64,000 nucleotides of DNA from positions 10,007,931-10,071,930 of the forward strand of contig NC_037649.1 in assembly GCF_003254395.2 (NCBI RefSeq). The letters are read 5' to 3'. The notes under the pieces are model-generated. The model did not search any database and was not told where the DNA came from. It worked only from the letters and a program-made list of their open reading frames with translations. Source of the stretch: Apis mellifera. Lineage: Eukaryota > Arthropoda > Insecta > Hymenoptera > Apidae. This document shows positions 1 through 12,700 of this stretch, in pieces (position 1 is the stretch's first letter; each line of letters opens with the position of its first letter). The position numbers and the translations under genes are program-made.

Positions 1-1573
1 AATCTAGAAGTTATTAAAAACATCCCCAAGAAAATCGATAGATGGAAAAAGAAATATCATTGGCTTCTTTCTCCGTAAATTCTCCGTTAACTCTTCAATG
101 TCGTATCGCGTTTTCTCATGGAATTTACATTGTTGAACGATGAAACCGAGAGCGTTTCGCGACGAATTTGAAATTTAATCGACTTCCAAAACGCGCGCGC
201 CGCGAGATTTTCATGAATTTTTCATTAAACAAGAAGAAAACAAAAGGAAAGAACAAAATCAAGGAAAAATTTCTCTTTTCGTAGAAAAGAAAAGAAGAAC
301 AAGAGAGAAAAAGAAAAAGAAAAAAAAATTCTAATCAAAAAAAAAAAACAAATTATACATATTTTTCGTGACATTTTGCTGCCTTTTGATGAGCAGGACA
401 TTGAATTCACGTTAAATTTATTTACCGTCTCAAATAAATCCTATAGAATCTAAAATCTTCGAGAAAGTCGAGAATGTCGTAAACGATGAAGGAAAGTTAT
501 CCCGATCTTATTTAGAGAACAACGTTGTTGTCTGAGAACAGGCATGCAAATTTCAAATTTCTTTGTTTCCCTTAACGACATTGTCCCAATACAGCAAATA
601 TCTTGGTTATGAAAAAATTCTTTAATTTAATTTAAAATTATCAGTTTCGATTAATAAACACTTAACACTGTCAATAATAGCGTAATATACATAACATTAT
701 TCATCATATTTTATCTCATTAGATAGATATTGTATCATCATTAATATTATTACGAGAAGAGAAAGGTCGAGCATAATAAAGTGAATGTCTTAGAGAGAGG
801 TTATACATGTTCGCATATAATATATTCATATTGCAATATTACAATAATTAATTATTGTAATTAATATATAACACGCAAAAGATAATACGTATTAATTTAG
901 TTTCTATAAAACTATTCGACATGGATAGATTTAAAGAGAATTTAAAATAGGAAGAGAGAAAAAATTGACATTGCGTCTCGTGTCCCAAATGATACAACGT
1001 TTACATTGTATTTGTGCAATTCACTTTGCAAGAAACACATGTATACTTTTCTTCTTTCTACATAACACTTCCAAAGTATTTTGTAAAAGATATCGATACA
1101 ACATAATTAGATTTAAAATGTTTCAAATAATACCGATGCAATTATCAAAATAATCATAACATTACGTAGCGTAATCTAAATCTGAATCCTATTTCCACTT
1201 AGTAAGTTGATTATAAAATCAATATGCATATTTATTAAATACGTAGGCACAAGTATTACGCATAAAAGTTTTTATGTTGTTTTCGATTATCGTTTACGCG
1301 TTTCTCACTTACCTCTTCAATTTATTCTGAACTCTTGAAATTTCAAATGTCACAAAATGTCGATCATCAAACTTGAACGTAGTTTCACGTTGAGCATCGA
1401 TATTCGCTCATCGATCAAACTCGATGAGAAAAAACCAATGGCGGCGCAAATAAATTTATCTGTCGATCGCAAAAACTATGCATTGAAAAATATGATATTG
1501 CAACAATCTGATGTTTGTTTCGAATAAATTTTCACTTATTTTATTGTTGTATATTATATATTTGTACTCACTC
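1..1573. other. Non-coding AT-rich stretch at left edge
   Basis: I see no supported coding exon here. The stretch is AT-rich with A-rich and T-rich runs (for example around 230-350). The only long open frames are low-complexity Phe/Lys/Ser translations of those runs. It may be intron of a minus-strand gene that continues left of the window, because a strong minus-strand splice donor lies just to its right at 1573/1574. Confidence 0.5.
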
Positions 1574-1870
1574 GAACATATGAATAAAAGCCAAAGTGGC
1601 GCTCGGTAAGAACAAATCATCGCTGCCGACTCGCCAACTTCTGCCGAATGCAATAAGACTCGGCATCTTACGTGCTCTAATTTTGAGCTTTGTCCGAGCA
1701 ATTGTTCTCGTTGTACACAAAAAACACACGATGACATAACCTGTACCGGCAAGTAACGCGAATACACGCGTTGACTGACTGCCTGCTACTAAACTTCGTA
1801 ACGACTAAACCACGTGACCACTCGACTGTCACGGATGCACTGAATCACTGAAACACGGAACGAAATTTCG
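1574..1870 (-). other. Putative 5' exon and promoter of a minus-strand gene lying to the left
   Basis: Read on the minus strand, GC-richer sequence around 1574-1800 ends at a consensus splice donor (GTGAGTA) whose exon edge is 1574. A canonical CACGTG E-box lies at 1811-1816, and a CpG-rich patch follows to about 1870, as expected of a promoter. The longest open frame (about 1770 down to 1456) runs through the donor into AT-rich sequence and resembles no protein I know, so I read this as a mostly untranslated first exon. The gene's coding part would be left of the window. Exon 5' end and identity are unknown. Confidence 0.35.
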
Positions 1871-1896
1871 CTTCGGTCCGCTGTTCATGGTATAGT

Positions 1897-1922
1897 AAAA
1901 AAAAAAAAAAAAAAAAAAAAAA
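1897..1922 (+). repeat. Poly(A) tract, 26 nt
   Basis: An uninterrupted run of A directly seen, next to the CpG-rich patch that ends near 1890. It could be the tail of an old retro-insertion, but no element body is recognisable beside it. Confidence 0.8.
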
Positions 1923-3644
1923 TGGAAAGAATCTTACTTGCGGTAAATTTATATTTGAATTAAAAATATTCGAATAACATAAATTTTTATTATTTTAAAA
2001 TATGAACTATGTTTTATGTGAATAATTTTTTTCATAATTGAAAAATAAATATTGTGATGAAATAAATGTACTATTGTTTCTAGTAGTAATCTTCTTTCAA
2101 GCATTAAAATTTGAAATTGTTTGACTTCGATACGACTTCGTATCGTATATATACATTAAAAAAATAGATATTGAACATCGAAGAATTCAATTTTAACAAC
2201 TCGATATTCTTTTCCATAGTTTAAACAATAGATAAAACAATAAATAAAAACAAAACAAAATTCCGCGTTTTATCTGTGCCTAGAGATGAAACAACGTGAT
2301 TTTACCTAGAAGATAAAGTTTCAACGTCGCGTACAACGAGCAGGTGGGACAATACACGAGATAACAGAGAAAATTGATTGTACATTCGTTCAAAGGACCG
2401 TGGAAACGTCAACAACGGCTAGACGTTGTTTTAATTGAAATTTTATCGGCTACATTCTCTGAATGAAAGAAAAGAGATATAGTCTACTACGTTCCACCCA
2501 TGAACGTATATTCAACGGCCTCGAATTTACTGGGATGACTAAAACGAAATGGATATACGCCAACTTCTTTGGTATCGTTGCCCCTCTCTGTACCGGGTCA
2601 TTTGCCACGTTTGCTAACGATTTTCTGAAGCTAAGTAAAACGTATACCGGTGCCGTTGTGTCATGATGCGAAAACTACCCTTTGATCATAAGCTATAATA
2701 AGTCCGGGGATATCGATGCCTAATAATTTTCTCTAACCACGCGATAAATTACAAATACTCTCTATTAAAAACATAACAGATTTCTGCGCGAATAATTTTT
2801 TGAAAATTATACAGGGTGATCCAGTTTTTAATTTGAATCTATAATTAATAATTCCAAGATATTTTGCAAAAAATTCTTACATCATAACATTAATTACGTT
2901 TGATTACACAATAAATTAATCGTCCAATTTTACATATGGAGGTACGTATGGAGAGGAGACAAATTGAATTACGATAGTAATTAAACGAGGGAAATCAAAC
3001 GCTACGAAGATTTCTCTATCGAACAAATTGAAATACATATATGAGAAATATATTAAATAATATTAGATATGAAATTGTTGCTAAATTTTCCTTCTACATT
3101 GCATGTATGAATCTTTCGTTATTATTTTTTTAATTTTAGAATACTTTTCCTATTTAAATAAAAATTAGGCCATAATGCAATCGACGTGCCGATATATTAA
3201 TTAATATTATATTTCGTTCACGAAACAATGATTGAATGCTAATGAAAATCGTGATAAAAATCATAACGACCGAAAAAGATTTTTAACGACCACGTATATT
3301 GATTTTATAAAATATTTTTCTATTCTTCTGGAAAAAAATGAATATAATATATAATATAACAAGCATTATTTTTTTTTTATACGAAATCAATTCGATTATC
3401 GTTAAAAATGTTTTTACATCAGTTTGGAAAAAAAATATTAATTTCGCATGGCTCTCAACTTGAAAAAAAAATCGAGCAAAATATAGGTCACGCGGGAATT
3501 GTATCCTATTTTTAAGGATTTGCTTATAAACACAAGGATATCCGTCGCGCGTGATGACGTTGATAATACTTGAAACTAACGTGAAAAATAACGACAAAGT
3601 GATTGATCGGGGTTTTGTTATTAATAATCGGATTGTTCACTCAC
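1923..3644. other. Intergenic or intronic, one GC-richer patch
   Basis: Mostly AT-rich with no exon I can support. A patch of normal base composition at about 2290-2720 holds a 67-codon open frame on the plus strand (2463-2666) that resembles nothing I recognise. At 2812 the text ACAGGGTGATCCAGTTTTTA resembles the ends of insect transposon relics; no inverted partner was seen. Confidence 0.4.
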
Positions 3645-4140
3645 CATATCAGATGAAGGATGAAGAGGAAAGCGCCGGGAACGACGAGGTCGTCACTGCC
3701 GACGCTCCATCGGCGTCGGAATACCACGATACCAGGCATCTCTTCTTCACGATCGTCCCGTCGTCCCTATCTTCCATCCAATCGGTCACGATCCTTCACG
3801 ATTTTCAGCGATTTTCAACGCGGGCCGCGATCAAACCGTGCCTTATCCTCGAATCACCGGTCGACGCGAACTTGAACCTCGCTCCGGGATCTCTTTGAAA
3901 CTCGAAACGAACGCCAGTCGCCTCGTCGAGGTCGTCGTCGCGTTCCGGGGCGGCGCGCATTTCCGTAACTCTGTTCCGGCAGACCGCGGATTCTCTCCAT
4001 CCTCGTCGCGGCCAAACTTATCGGAAATCTCTCGAGCGCTGTTCCCCTCGTCGAACGAGCGAGCCTTCGACGATGCCACGACACCGCATAGTGGTCCTCC
4101 GATGAAGAAACTGAATCGCGTCTTGGGAACTTGGTCTGGA
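3645..4140 (-). other. CpG-rich putative first exon ending at a strong donor (minus strand)
   Basis: This roughly 500-bp island is the most CpG-rich part of the left flank. On the minus strand it ends at the donor GATATG|GTGAGT (exon edge 3645), so the exon would finish on an ATG. Several frames are open across the island because stop codons are rare in GC-rich sequence, and none reads as a known protein. One minus-strand frame starts with MEDRDDGT and stops just before the donor, as an upstream ORF would. I interpret it as an alternative 5' exon/promoter of the same leftward gene as 1574-1870. Exon 5' limit is a guess. Confidence 0.35.
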
Positions 4141-6861
4141 TTCGACTTGCAAATTATCTTCCAGCGTTGCGAGAGAGAAAAAACGCAATCATTCTCGCTA
4201 GATAATAAAGAGGAAAACGAACACGATAGTATTCAATGTGTAGATGAAATATGCGTTCTTTGATTATATGTATTGTATATTTATATACGCACACGCTCGT
4301 GCGATCATTATATATTTTCATATCGCATTAATAAATCGTTCTGGATTGATATATTGTAAACTATAAAAAAAAAAAATGTCTTCATTATGAGAGAGATATA
4401 AATAAGATTAGACGATCAGTCTGTAATATATTCGAGTCTTATTGGATTTAGAGGGAACTATTTAGGTCAACGATTCAATTAAGTTAGATTTCGTTCCTTT
4501 TCTTTTCTTTTTTTTTTTTTTTTGTTTTTCATCATTAACCATAGATTAAAATTAATGAATGTCCTGTTCGTTTTAAAAGAATATTGTTTCGCGAAACTAT
4601 TGTGAGTCACGGGATGATTTTACCTTCCTTTGGGAGAAGAATACGCATCGTGCAACAATGGAGGACAAAAAGAGAGCACGGTTCCGTGGGATGGAAGGAA
4701 ATGTGATAATAAAGATTTCTATATATTTAATTATCCTCGATATTACAATTTTTTAATAGGAAAAATAAAAGCATTCCATGGAAAGTTTAAATAGATATCA
4801 TATATCATCTTTTTGTAAATTTAATTTTCAAATTAAACGAAAAATTTAAATTATTGCAATTATATATATATATGTTAGATGCAAAGTCCTGAAAGATATT
4901 TGAAATCCTCGAGAATTCTCTTCGAAAATTGGCGAAACTTTTAAACAATGGAACGCTTCTGAAGACATTCATTCTACCCGCAGCCCAGAACTTCAAAAAT
5001 TATAATCTAAGGGACGAAATCTTCTTATCGCAGTCGAAAAAATTCGTTTCGTTTGATATGAACGAATTCTATTAAAAAAATCGTAAAATTTTAAAAAAGG
5101 AACTCATTGTTTTTCGAAAAAAAAATTCTAAAGTGAATGCAATGATTAAAATACTTATCAAAATAATATCATATATTAACTTATATCAAAAAAAAAAATT
5201 TAAAAGAAAAAGAAATCATATTTAATCGATTTGAGATAAAAATGATAAAAATTCGTTTATTCAGCATTAATTTAATCTAATATATCAGCAAATATATACG
5301 TAAAATGTAAAATCTCATCTTCTAAAAATTATTCCTAATCTCTAACTGATATCTTCAAGTGCGCGCAAAATCGATACTAATCAAGTTATTACCTCTAGCA
5401 AAATAGCTATGCATATTACTTACACTTTGAATTCTAGAATTCTTCTGGCTCGGCCACATCCCTCACATTATTGACAAAAATTCACTCTTTTTTCTCTTTT
5501 TTAAGATTTCTTTTTAACATACAAATCACGTAATTCTTTCCTTAAAAATTCAATTCTTACCAAATCGTGCTTATCGTGATGTCCCTCGACATTACATTTT
5601 TCAATTATCAAACTGTAACAAACATTCATAAATCAATTCACATATATCACAATATTTCATCTTTTTTTTCTGAACACAAGTTTTTTTTTTCACAATTTAG
5701 ATTTACAAGTCTCTTTAAGACAATTCCAATTTCTCCATCACAAGTTTTTATAAACGTTTTATCCGTTTGCTCCACTGGAAACATCAAGAGTTAATGATTA
5801 ATCGTACAGATAATTCGTTCGATACTATTTGCAGGGATGAAAGACACGAAGAAGTAGAATTTCCCCCGGCAAAGCCGATCGGCCGGCGTTACCGTCTACG
5901 ATGCCGCAACGCGTGCCTCTTCGTTATTATCATTATTTTTTCCGATGGGAAATCGTCGAAACAACACGACAATCTGAACGGATGCATTTTATTCACAAAA
6001 CTCTGAAACGAAGGTGTACCACGTGCCGAAAAAGCATTACATCGTGGATGCGAGAAGATCGCGAGAAAAACACATAGTTTCGCGATCGTCGAGGTGAGCC
6101 ACCTCGAGCGCGACTGAGCACCAAATTTAAGCCATCGTGTACCTTCCACGGTCCTGAGGGCGCTCAATTTATGTTAACGGACGCGCGTGCGTCGCGACGT
6201 CTCCTGTGCGGCAAACACTGCGTCGCGTCGACCAGCGTTTGCTGCTCGTTTGCATGATAGTTGTCCAACATCGTTCGCAAATAATTCATCGCTTGATTAT
6301 TCAGTTTTTATCTCTTCGCCTAAATGCTTTTTTTTTTTACCTTATTTTTTAAGAAAGTTTAAATTGGCTTACAATTCTTGTTTCAAATATATATAAATTA
6401 AGTAATGTTCAATTATGTTCAGTTTTCATCGATATTGCAAATATCTGATAATAGTTTTAAATAAATTGCTCAAGATTGATGAATTCAAAGTACCTACAAT
6501 TAAATCTTTTTTTAAACGTTTGAGAACTAAACGTTCGATGAAGATAATATTTAAAGCGCGATTGCTAAAATTTAAATAAAAGAAATATTAATTATTTCTG
6601 AAAAAAATAAAAGTTTTGAATATTTGATTAAAAATAAATTTTTTTTATTTTACAATTTTAAAATATATTTTATGCTTTGAAAATTTACAATACAATTAAA
6701 ATTATATTCAAACCTTTATAATTTCGCCACTTAAACATCGTTTATATTATATTACATTGAATTACAGAATATATACCTGAAGCAATATAACTTTCTTTTT
6801 TTTTATTTTATACACAGCCAAATTTATTTAAATGGAATATTAAATTAATAATTAGCTCCCG
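4141..6861. other. Gene-free stretch with CpG-rich islands
   Basis: AT-rich sequence with no supported exon except for a second CpG-rich patch at about 5830-6280. That patch contains a CACGTG at 6020-6025, repeated TCGCGA-type CpG motifs, and on the plus strand the donor-like GTCGAG|GTGAGCC near 6090. It may be a distal promoter or enhancer. The last part, about 6400-6861, is AT-rich and holds the 3' UTR of the fucose synthase gene, with an AATAAA on the minus strand near 6823-6828. Confidence 0.4.
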
Positions 6862-8223
6862 TTAGTTTCTCGCGCGATCATAATTCTCTATATACCAATC
6901 AACAGTATCTTTAATAGCTTGATTGAATGGTGTAAATTGAAAATCAGGCAAATATTTTCGTAATTTTCCATTATTTGCCGTTTTTTTATATTGTCCATCA
7001 GCTGCAGATGTGTCATATATCAGTTTTCCTTTGAAATTAAAAGCTTGGGCAATTGATTCAGCTACTTGAGAAATTGTAACTTCTTGAGATTCATCAACTA
7101 TATACCGATGATAAATGATTTAATAATAATTTACAAAATAATATACATAAATATCTCATATTATTTTTTTAATTACCTGATAATATGATTGGTTCCACAG
7201 AGTTATATTCCCTTAAAACCCATATTATTAATTTAGCTAAATCTAAACTGTAAATAAATTGTCTTAATGGTTTCCCAGAACCTAATACAGTAAATTCTTT
7301 ATCTTCTGTATTTCCTAAAAAATATATATATAATTCTTGATAAAATAATTAATAATCTAATCAAGACTTTATTAAAAATATTTTATACCATCTTTTATCA
7401 AATCATAAAGTCTACGCATTAAGCCTGGTATAACATGACTAGCACTAGGATGAAAATTATCATTTGGACCAAATACATTGCATGGAATAATGCTAGTATA
7501 AATTCTACCATATTGTTCATAATAGGCTCTATTTTGAATATCTATAAGACGCTTAGCATAACTATAACCATAATTTGATGGATGAGGTGGCCCATTGTGA
7601 ACCTGAGAAATTAATCATTAATGAAAAAAAAAAATAATCAAATGAAGATTTAAAAAATAATAACATAAAAAAATATTACCATAGATTCATCAATAGGATA
7701 TGTTGTTTTATCAGGAAATATACAAGTTGACAAACATGATATTATTTTGACAACATCATGTTCATGAGCTGTTTGTAATACATTATCGTTCATATGAATA
7801 TTATTGCGCTAGAAATTTATAACATCTTATATTCTTAATATATCTTAATTAATTTAATATCAAAAAAACAATAATTATTAATAATTATATCTATTTACCA
7901 AAAAATCCAAATTATGTGACATATTATAAAATAGACCACCAACCATAGCAGCTAAATGAATAACATGTGTAGGCATATATTTTTTAAATAATTTTTCTGT
8001 ACTTTCTTTATCACTGAAAACATATTTTAATTTAAGTTTGTCTGAATAATTAATATAATTAATTCATTAGTTAATAATTAAATTACCATAAATTTGCATC
8101 TTTAGAACCTACAAATATCCATTTTTCATTTTCATTTTTATTTGTTTCAATAATATTTTCAATAGCTCTACCAACTAGTCCTGTTCCACCAGTTACAAGT
8201 ATAATCTTTTTATTCTCAGACAT
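6862..8223 (-). CDS. Gmer: GDP-L-fucose synthase (GDP-4-keto-6-deoxymannose 3,5-epimerase-4-reductase)
   Basis: Makes GDP-L-fucose from GDP-4-keto-6-deoxymannose with NADPH, in the cytosol, supplying fucosyltransferases. Coding exons on the minus strand, 5' to 3': 8087-8223, 7899-8013, 7680-7808, 7389-7602, 7177-7314, 6862-7097. All junctions are GT-AG and phases match, giving 322 residues, close to the usual 321. Residues 8-15 hold the Rossmann motif VTGGTGLVG. The SDR catalytic set is visible: Ser111 and Cys113 in LSTCIFP, Tyr140 and Lys144 in YSYAK, and a His183 in SHVIP corresponding to the catalytic histidine of the bacterial enzyme. The C-terminal FTPFNQAIKDTVDWY is typical of the family. 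The start ATG sits in MSENKKIILVTGG, right before the fold begins. Confidence 0.95.
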
Positions 8224-8819
8224 GTTTGATCTATATAAAACTTCAGATTTTTATACTTCAATTTTATTTATTACTTATCAAATTAAATAATAAAATATTA
8301 AATTATTATAAAATGTCATATGATATGATTATTAATCAAATAAAATTCAAATTCTTATTCTATTCATCACATATATCATATATTATATATTTGATAGAAC
8401 GGATGATTAATATATATATATATGTATATATATATATAATATATATATATAAAACTTACATGTAAAAAATTAAATAAGTAGTTATTGTATCAAAATACAT
8501 ACATCACTTATAATAGTTATATACAAAACTGATAAAGATTGAGGTTCTAATTTTATTATACGATAAAAATATTTACTGCCATCTATCAGAAAAAATGGAA
8601 ACCACTATTTAAAACTTATATAAAAAATTCTTACATATGTCCTTTTCGTATATTTAAAAATTATTTATATGTATTATAAAATAAAGAATTAAATCTTAAA
8701 ATACAATAATATATGTGTACTATTATAGATAAGAATGTAATATTTATTTTTTTATATTAAAGATTGAAACGTTTTGAAAAAACAATAATGAAATAAATAT
8801 GTTCAATTAATATTCTCGT
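8224..8819. other. AT-rich 5' flank of the fucose synthase gene
   Basis: No exon seen. Contains TA-rich simple sequence around 8405-8460. The promoter of the minus-strand fucose synthase gene should lie here. A GCCATCT motif at about 8580 matches the repeat motif of the neighbouring array. Confidence 0.5.
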
Positions 8820-9410
8820 TTGATTATTATCTGAGAGATATAGATAAATATAGACAAAGAGAATAAGCAATAAAAAAAGGATAGAGATAGGATAAAAATA
8901 TTGAAATCAGCGCCATCTCCAGAGTGCCGCAAATGAAACACATGTAGAAAGGATAGAAGATATTAAAAGAAGGATAAAGATAGAGTTAGAATTTACTGTT
9001 AATGCCATCTCTCGAATGTCAAAGAAATTTCTTAAAAAAAAAGTAACAAGAATTCAATATTAGCGCTATATTTTAATGTTAAGAATATTTAAGAGATGGC
9101 GCTAATTATTAATTATCATTTTATCTTATTTTTGAAAAAAATTGAAAAATATCTTTAATAATCAAGAGATGGCGTTGATAGACAATTTTTAGTCTACCTT
9201 ATCCTTCTTTAGAAAAATTATCTTGGACAATCAAAAGATGACGCTAACTGTCAATTCTTACTTTATCTCTATCCTTGTCTCAATATTTTCTATCCTTTCT
9301 ATATGTGTTTCATTTGCGGCACTCTGGAGATGGCGCTGATTTCAATAATTTTAACCTATCTCTGTCCTTTTCTTATTATTTACTTTTCTTGTCTATCTTC
9401 TCTACATAAA
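8820..9410. repeat. Inverted repeat with internal tandem AGATGGCGCT-containing units
   Basis: A left arm (about 8830-9000) and right arm (about 9235-9410) are reverse complements with few mismatches. The best core is 8902-8956 against 9290-9350, sharing GCGCCATCTCCAGAGTGCCG and TTTCATTTGCGGCACTCTGG. Between and within the arms the motif AGATGGCG or its complement recurs at about 8912, 9004, 9094, 9167, 9236 and 9328, each followed by pyrimidine-rich TATCCTTCT-like text, at spacings of roughly 70-93 bp. No open frame is present. It may be a foldback-type non-autonomous element or an inverted satellite fragment. No target-site duplication was recognised. Confidence 0.75.
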
Positions 9411-9784
9411 TTCATGTCTTTAAGAGACGAATCCAAAGAACTATTTTTATTTATTGAATTTATCAATTTTTGAATTAAATATAATTACAAATATAATTCA
9501 CTGCTCTAAATCATAAAAGCCAAATCAAAAACTTTGTTTTTTTGTACGATCTATTTCATAAGATACAATGTTCCATTAAATGTTGAATCTATCTTGTATC
9601 TATTTTATATCATGTCTATTAGAATTAATCAATAAACAATATTATATTAAATTTATTTTGTTAAATTTTCATCACACAGAAATATATTATAGGATTATAA
9701 TTCAATTTTGGCAGTGTGATTTATTTCATATTTCGTAATTATTTTAATACAAAATATTTACACCTGTCTGAAAGTTGGTGATTA
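9411..9784. other. 3' flank of RICTOR, AT-rich
   Basis: Probable 3' UTR and downstream region of the minus-strand RICTOR gene. A minus-strand AATAAA-type signal lies near 9720-9725. Nothing else recognised. Confidence 0.5.
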
Positions 9785-12700
9785 CTAATCAAGGCTGATG
9801 GCAGTGTTTGTACCTGATACTTTTAATAATCTATCAGAACTTTTTGACAAACGTATCCTTTCTTCTGGCTTTAAAATTTCGGCTATTATTTTCTCGTCGC
9901 TTCGTCGTTCTGGTTTGCATAAAAGCTCTTGCGGTTTATTGCATTGTTGTGTCACACAAGAATCGTTTCCTGTCTCTTCAGCGACAACATCTAATTGTGC
10001 TACTTGAATATCAGAAAAAGTAAGTCTTCCATTGATTTTACTTTCTGAAGGCACACGAGAATCGGGTTCAAGTGCCGTGGAAGATCGCAAGAATTTTTCA
10101 TCATTGCCATCGTTTAGTTTTAAAACATTAGCTGCTTCTACATAAAGCTGTGTTCCAATATTAAAATTAGATACTTCTTTTACATATCGTAATGTAAATT
10201 TTTCGGTTACAACTTACTGCTTCGAATGTAGAATCTAAAAATAATTCTTGTAAAAATCGTCGTGCTGGCATCCTATACGTATTACTACCTAAACGAGCAG
10301 CTACATCCGAAAATAAACAAATATCCTATAACACATAGTAAAATTATATATAAATTAGATATATTAAATATTTAATAATATTTAATATATTAATATTACA
10401 TATGTATGAGTATAAATGTATACCTGAAATTTTTCTGAATGCAATTGTCTTAATCTAAGTAGAGTTTGTCGACTATTACGATACCATACTGGATTTGCCA
10501 ATCGCTGCGCATGTCTAAGTATTTTCCTATTTAAATAATATAGATATTATTAAAATTATAATTGATATAAAATTAATGTTATCTATTTACAATATATTTT
10601 ATGTAATTCTATAATTAATTAATATTACCTCTGTAACTTTAAGTCTTTTTCTGGAATTGATTCTTTGCTGCTAGTTTTACCATGATAACATACTAAACAT
10701 ATACGATAATGTTCTGCATCTACGTCACACTCTGAACAAGATTCTTCGTCTACTTCGGTTGTTTCTACATCAGATTTAGGTGCATCATCCAATGTTATAG
10801 CTGGAATCGATGATTGTAATGGCTCCGGAAAAATAGTTATAAGTCTTTTTGGAAGAGCAATACCCATGTAAAATAAATTATCGTGATTATCTTCGGGAGA
10901 TGGCGGTGTTGGAGTGAGTACTTGTTCCGCAATCCAGTTGCGAGATGAATCAAATTCAGATAAACTTTGTAACGATAATCGGCCATCTAAACTATACATC
11001 TAAAATAAAATAGATTTACATAAAATGTTTAGTTAAAATCAAAAAACCAATATTTAACACTCTTGCCTCTAAGCTACTTTGGGAATAACTCGGTCTCCGA
11101 TGACGCTGAAGACTACGAAGTCTCGCATATCCTTCAGCATCTTGTTGGCTTAATCTTTGAATACTTGAAACAGGACTAGGTGTCTCTCCTCTTTCTCTGT
11201 AAATCCACATAATAAAATATATTTTTAAATAATACAATATTACCTAAAACATTCTTACGGTAGAGCATAACGTCTAGCTTCAAGATCCGTAGCTGCACTT
11301 TCAGATCGATTTCTAGTTCTACGAGCGACTGGTTCAGGTAATTCTGGTTTTCCATCGCTAAGACTTCGATGGTGTCGTTGTATAGGGATTGGACTTGGTG
11401 CTGGATATCTGCTCGTAGGAGGGACAACTGGCCAATGATCCCCACGTCTGTGTCTAACACAAGGCCAGTCAAAAGTCGATAGTGCATCTGCACCTGTACG
11501 AGTGGTGGCAATGAGACTAAGACCATACATAGCTGTTGCTCTTATTACATAATATGAACACGTTTCTGCTATGGAAGTTAATAATTCTATAATTCCGGCA
11601 TGATTCAATTGTTCTGCTCCTGCTGTTGAAGTTCCCATATGGCCAAGTGCCCATATTGCAGATTTTACTTTCAAAATTCTTTTATTTAAATTCGAAACTT
11701 GTTCTTCTCGAGATTCAGATTCCAATCTCCAGCTCCTTTCTGGAGTGGTTCGTCTAGAATCGTCTAGACTTGTCTTCCGTCGAATATCGAGCAAAGAATC
11801 AACTTTTTGTGGGTAACATATATCGACACTTTCTACAATTTCGGAATCCATTATAGTTTCTAATCTATTTGATTCTACTATCTCCTCTGTACCAGATTCT
11901 TCGGACATAACACCAGCATCTTCGATCACAGAACGATTAGTTTTAGTACATCTTGAATTTGATTCTGAATCTCTATTACCAAATTCCAATCTAAATCGTT
12001 GAACAATTCGAGTAAATCGTTGTATTACATTTCTACGTAACAATAATTGCATGCCTAAATCGTGTTGTGCCAATTGCCCTATTAAATGTGGTAGAATAAA
12101 AATATTATGTGGCGTCATGGGTACATTACTTGTTCTTCTATGATAACTTCCCGTTTCGTTTCTTTGACGACGAGTTAAAGAATCATGTATTTCTCCCTCT
12201 ATTAAACCAACATATCTTTCTGCAAAACCTCCTGGACTAATCCATTTTTCTAATTCTTCCGCGGGGGACGAAAGTGTTGTAAAACCTTGATGAAGAGAAT
12301 ATAATCGAATTTTTAACAAGTAACCTTTATCACCTAATTCTTCCAACCATTTATCCCAATCACGAAATTGTCCTCCTTGTTGTAATAAAGCTTCTAAATA
12401 TTCTGGTTCCTCGCAAGCTTCATGTAATGCCTCTAATGCAGTTAATGCTATAGTTTTATTGATATCTGACAGCCGTTCTGATAATAATGTTATTGCCCAA
12501 CGATAGGCGTCAGCCATTCTGGCTCTGAGTATCAATCGAAGGAACTGTGTAGCATACAGTCGCGTACTATCTAATGTTGCTTCTGTAATAATCTTAGTTA
12601 ATACTTTCCTATTAGGTCCATCCCTAGAATAATCTAAGCTTGATATTATAAGTTTCACATAACAATCGTGATTAGTAGCTAGAGCCAAATCTTGCAGTTT

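Noticed and set aside
2812..2840. ACAGGGTGATCCAG as the end of a transposon
   Set aside because: Only one end is visible and no inverted partner or duplication was found; too short to call.
3838..4263. 141-codon plus-strand open frame in the CpG island
   Set aside because: Other long frames overlap it on both strands, as expected where stop codons are rare. The island is better explained as a 5' exon/promoter.
10148..10217. Shorter 41-nt intron near the RICTOR 3' end using acceptor after GTAAAAG
   Set aside because: Implausibly short and out of phase. The 70-nt intron ending in ACACAG keeps phase 0.
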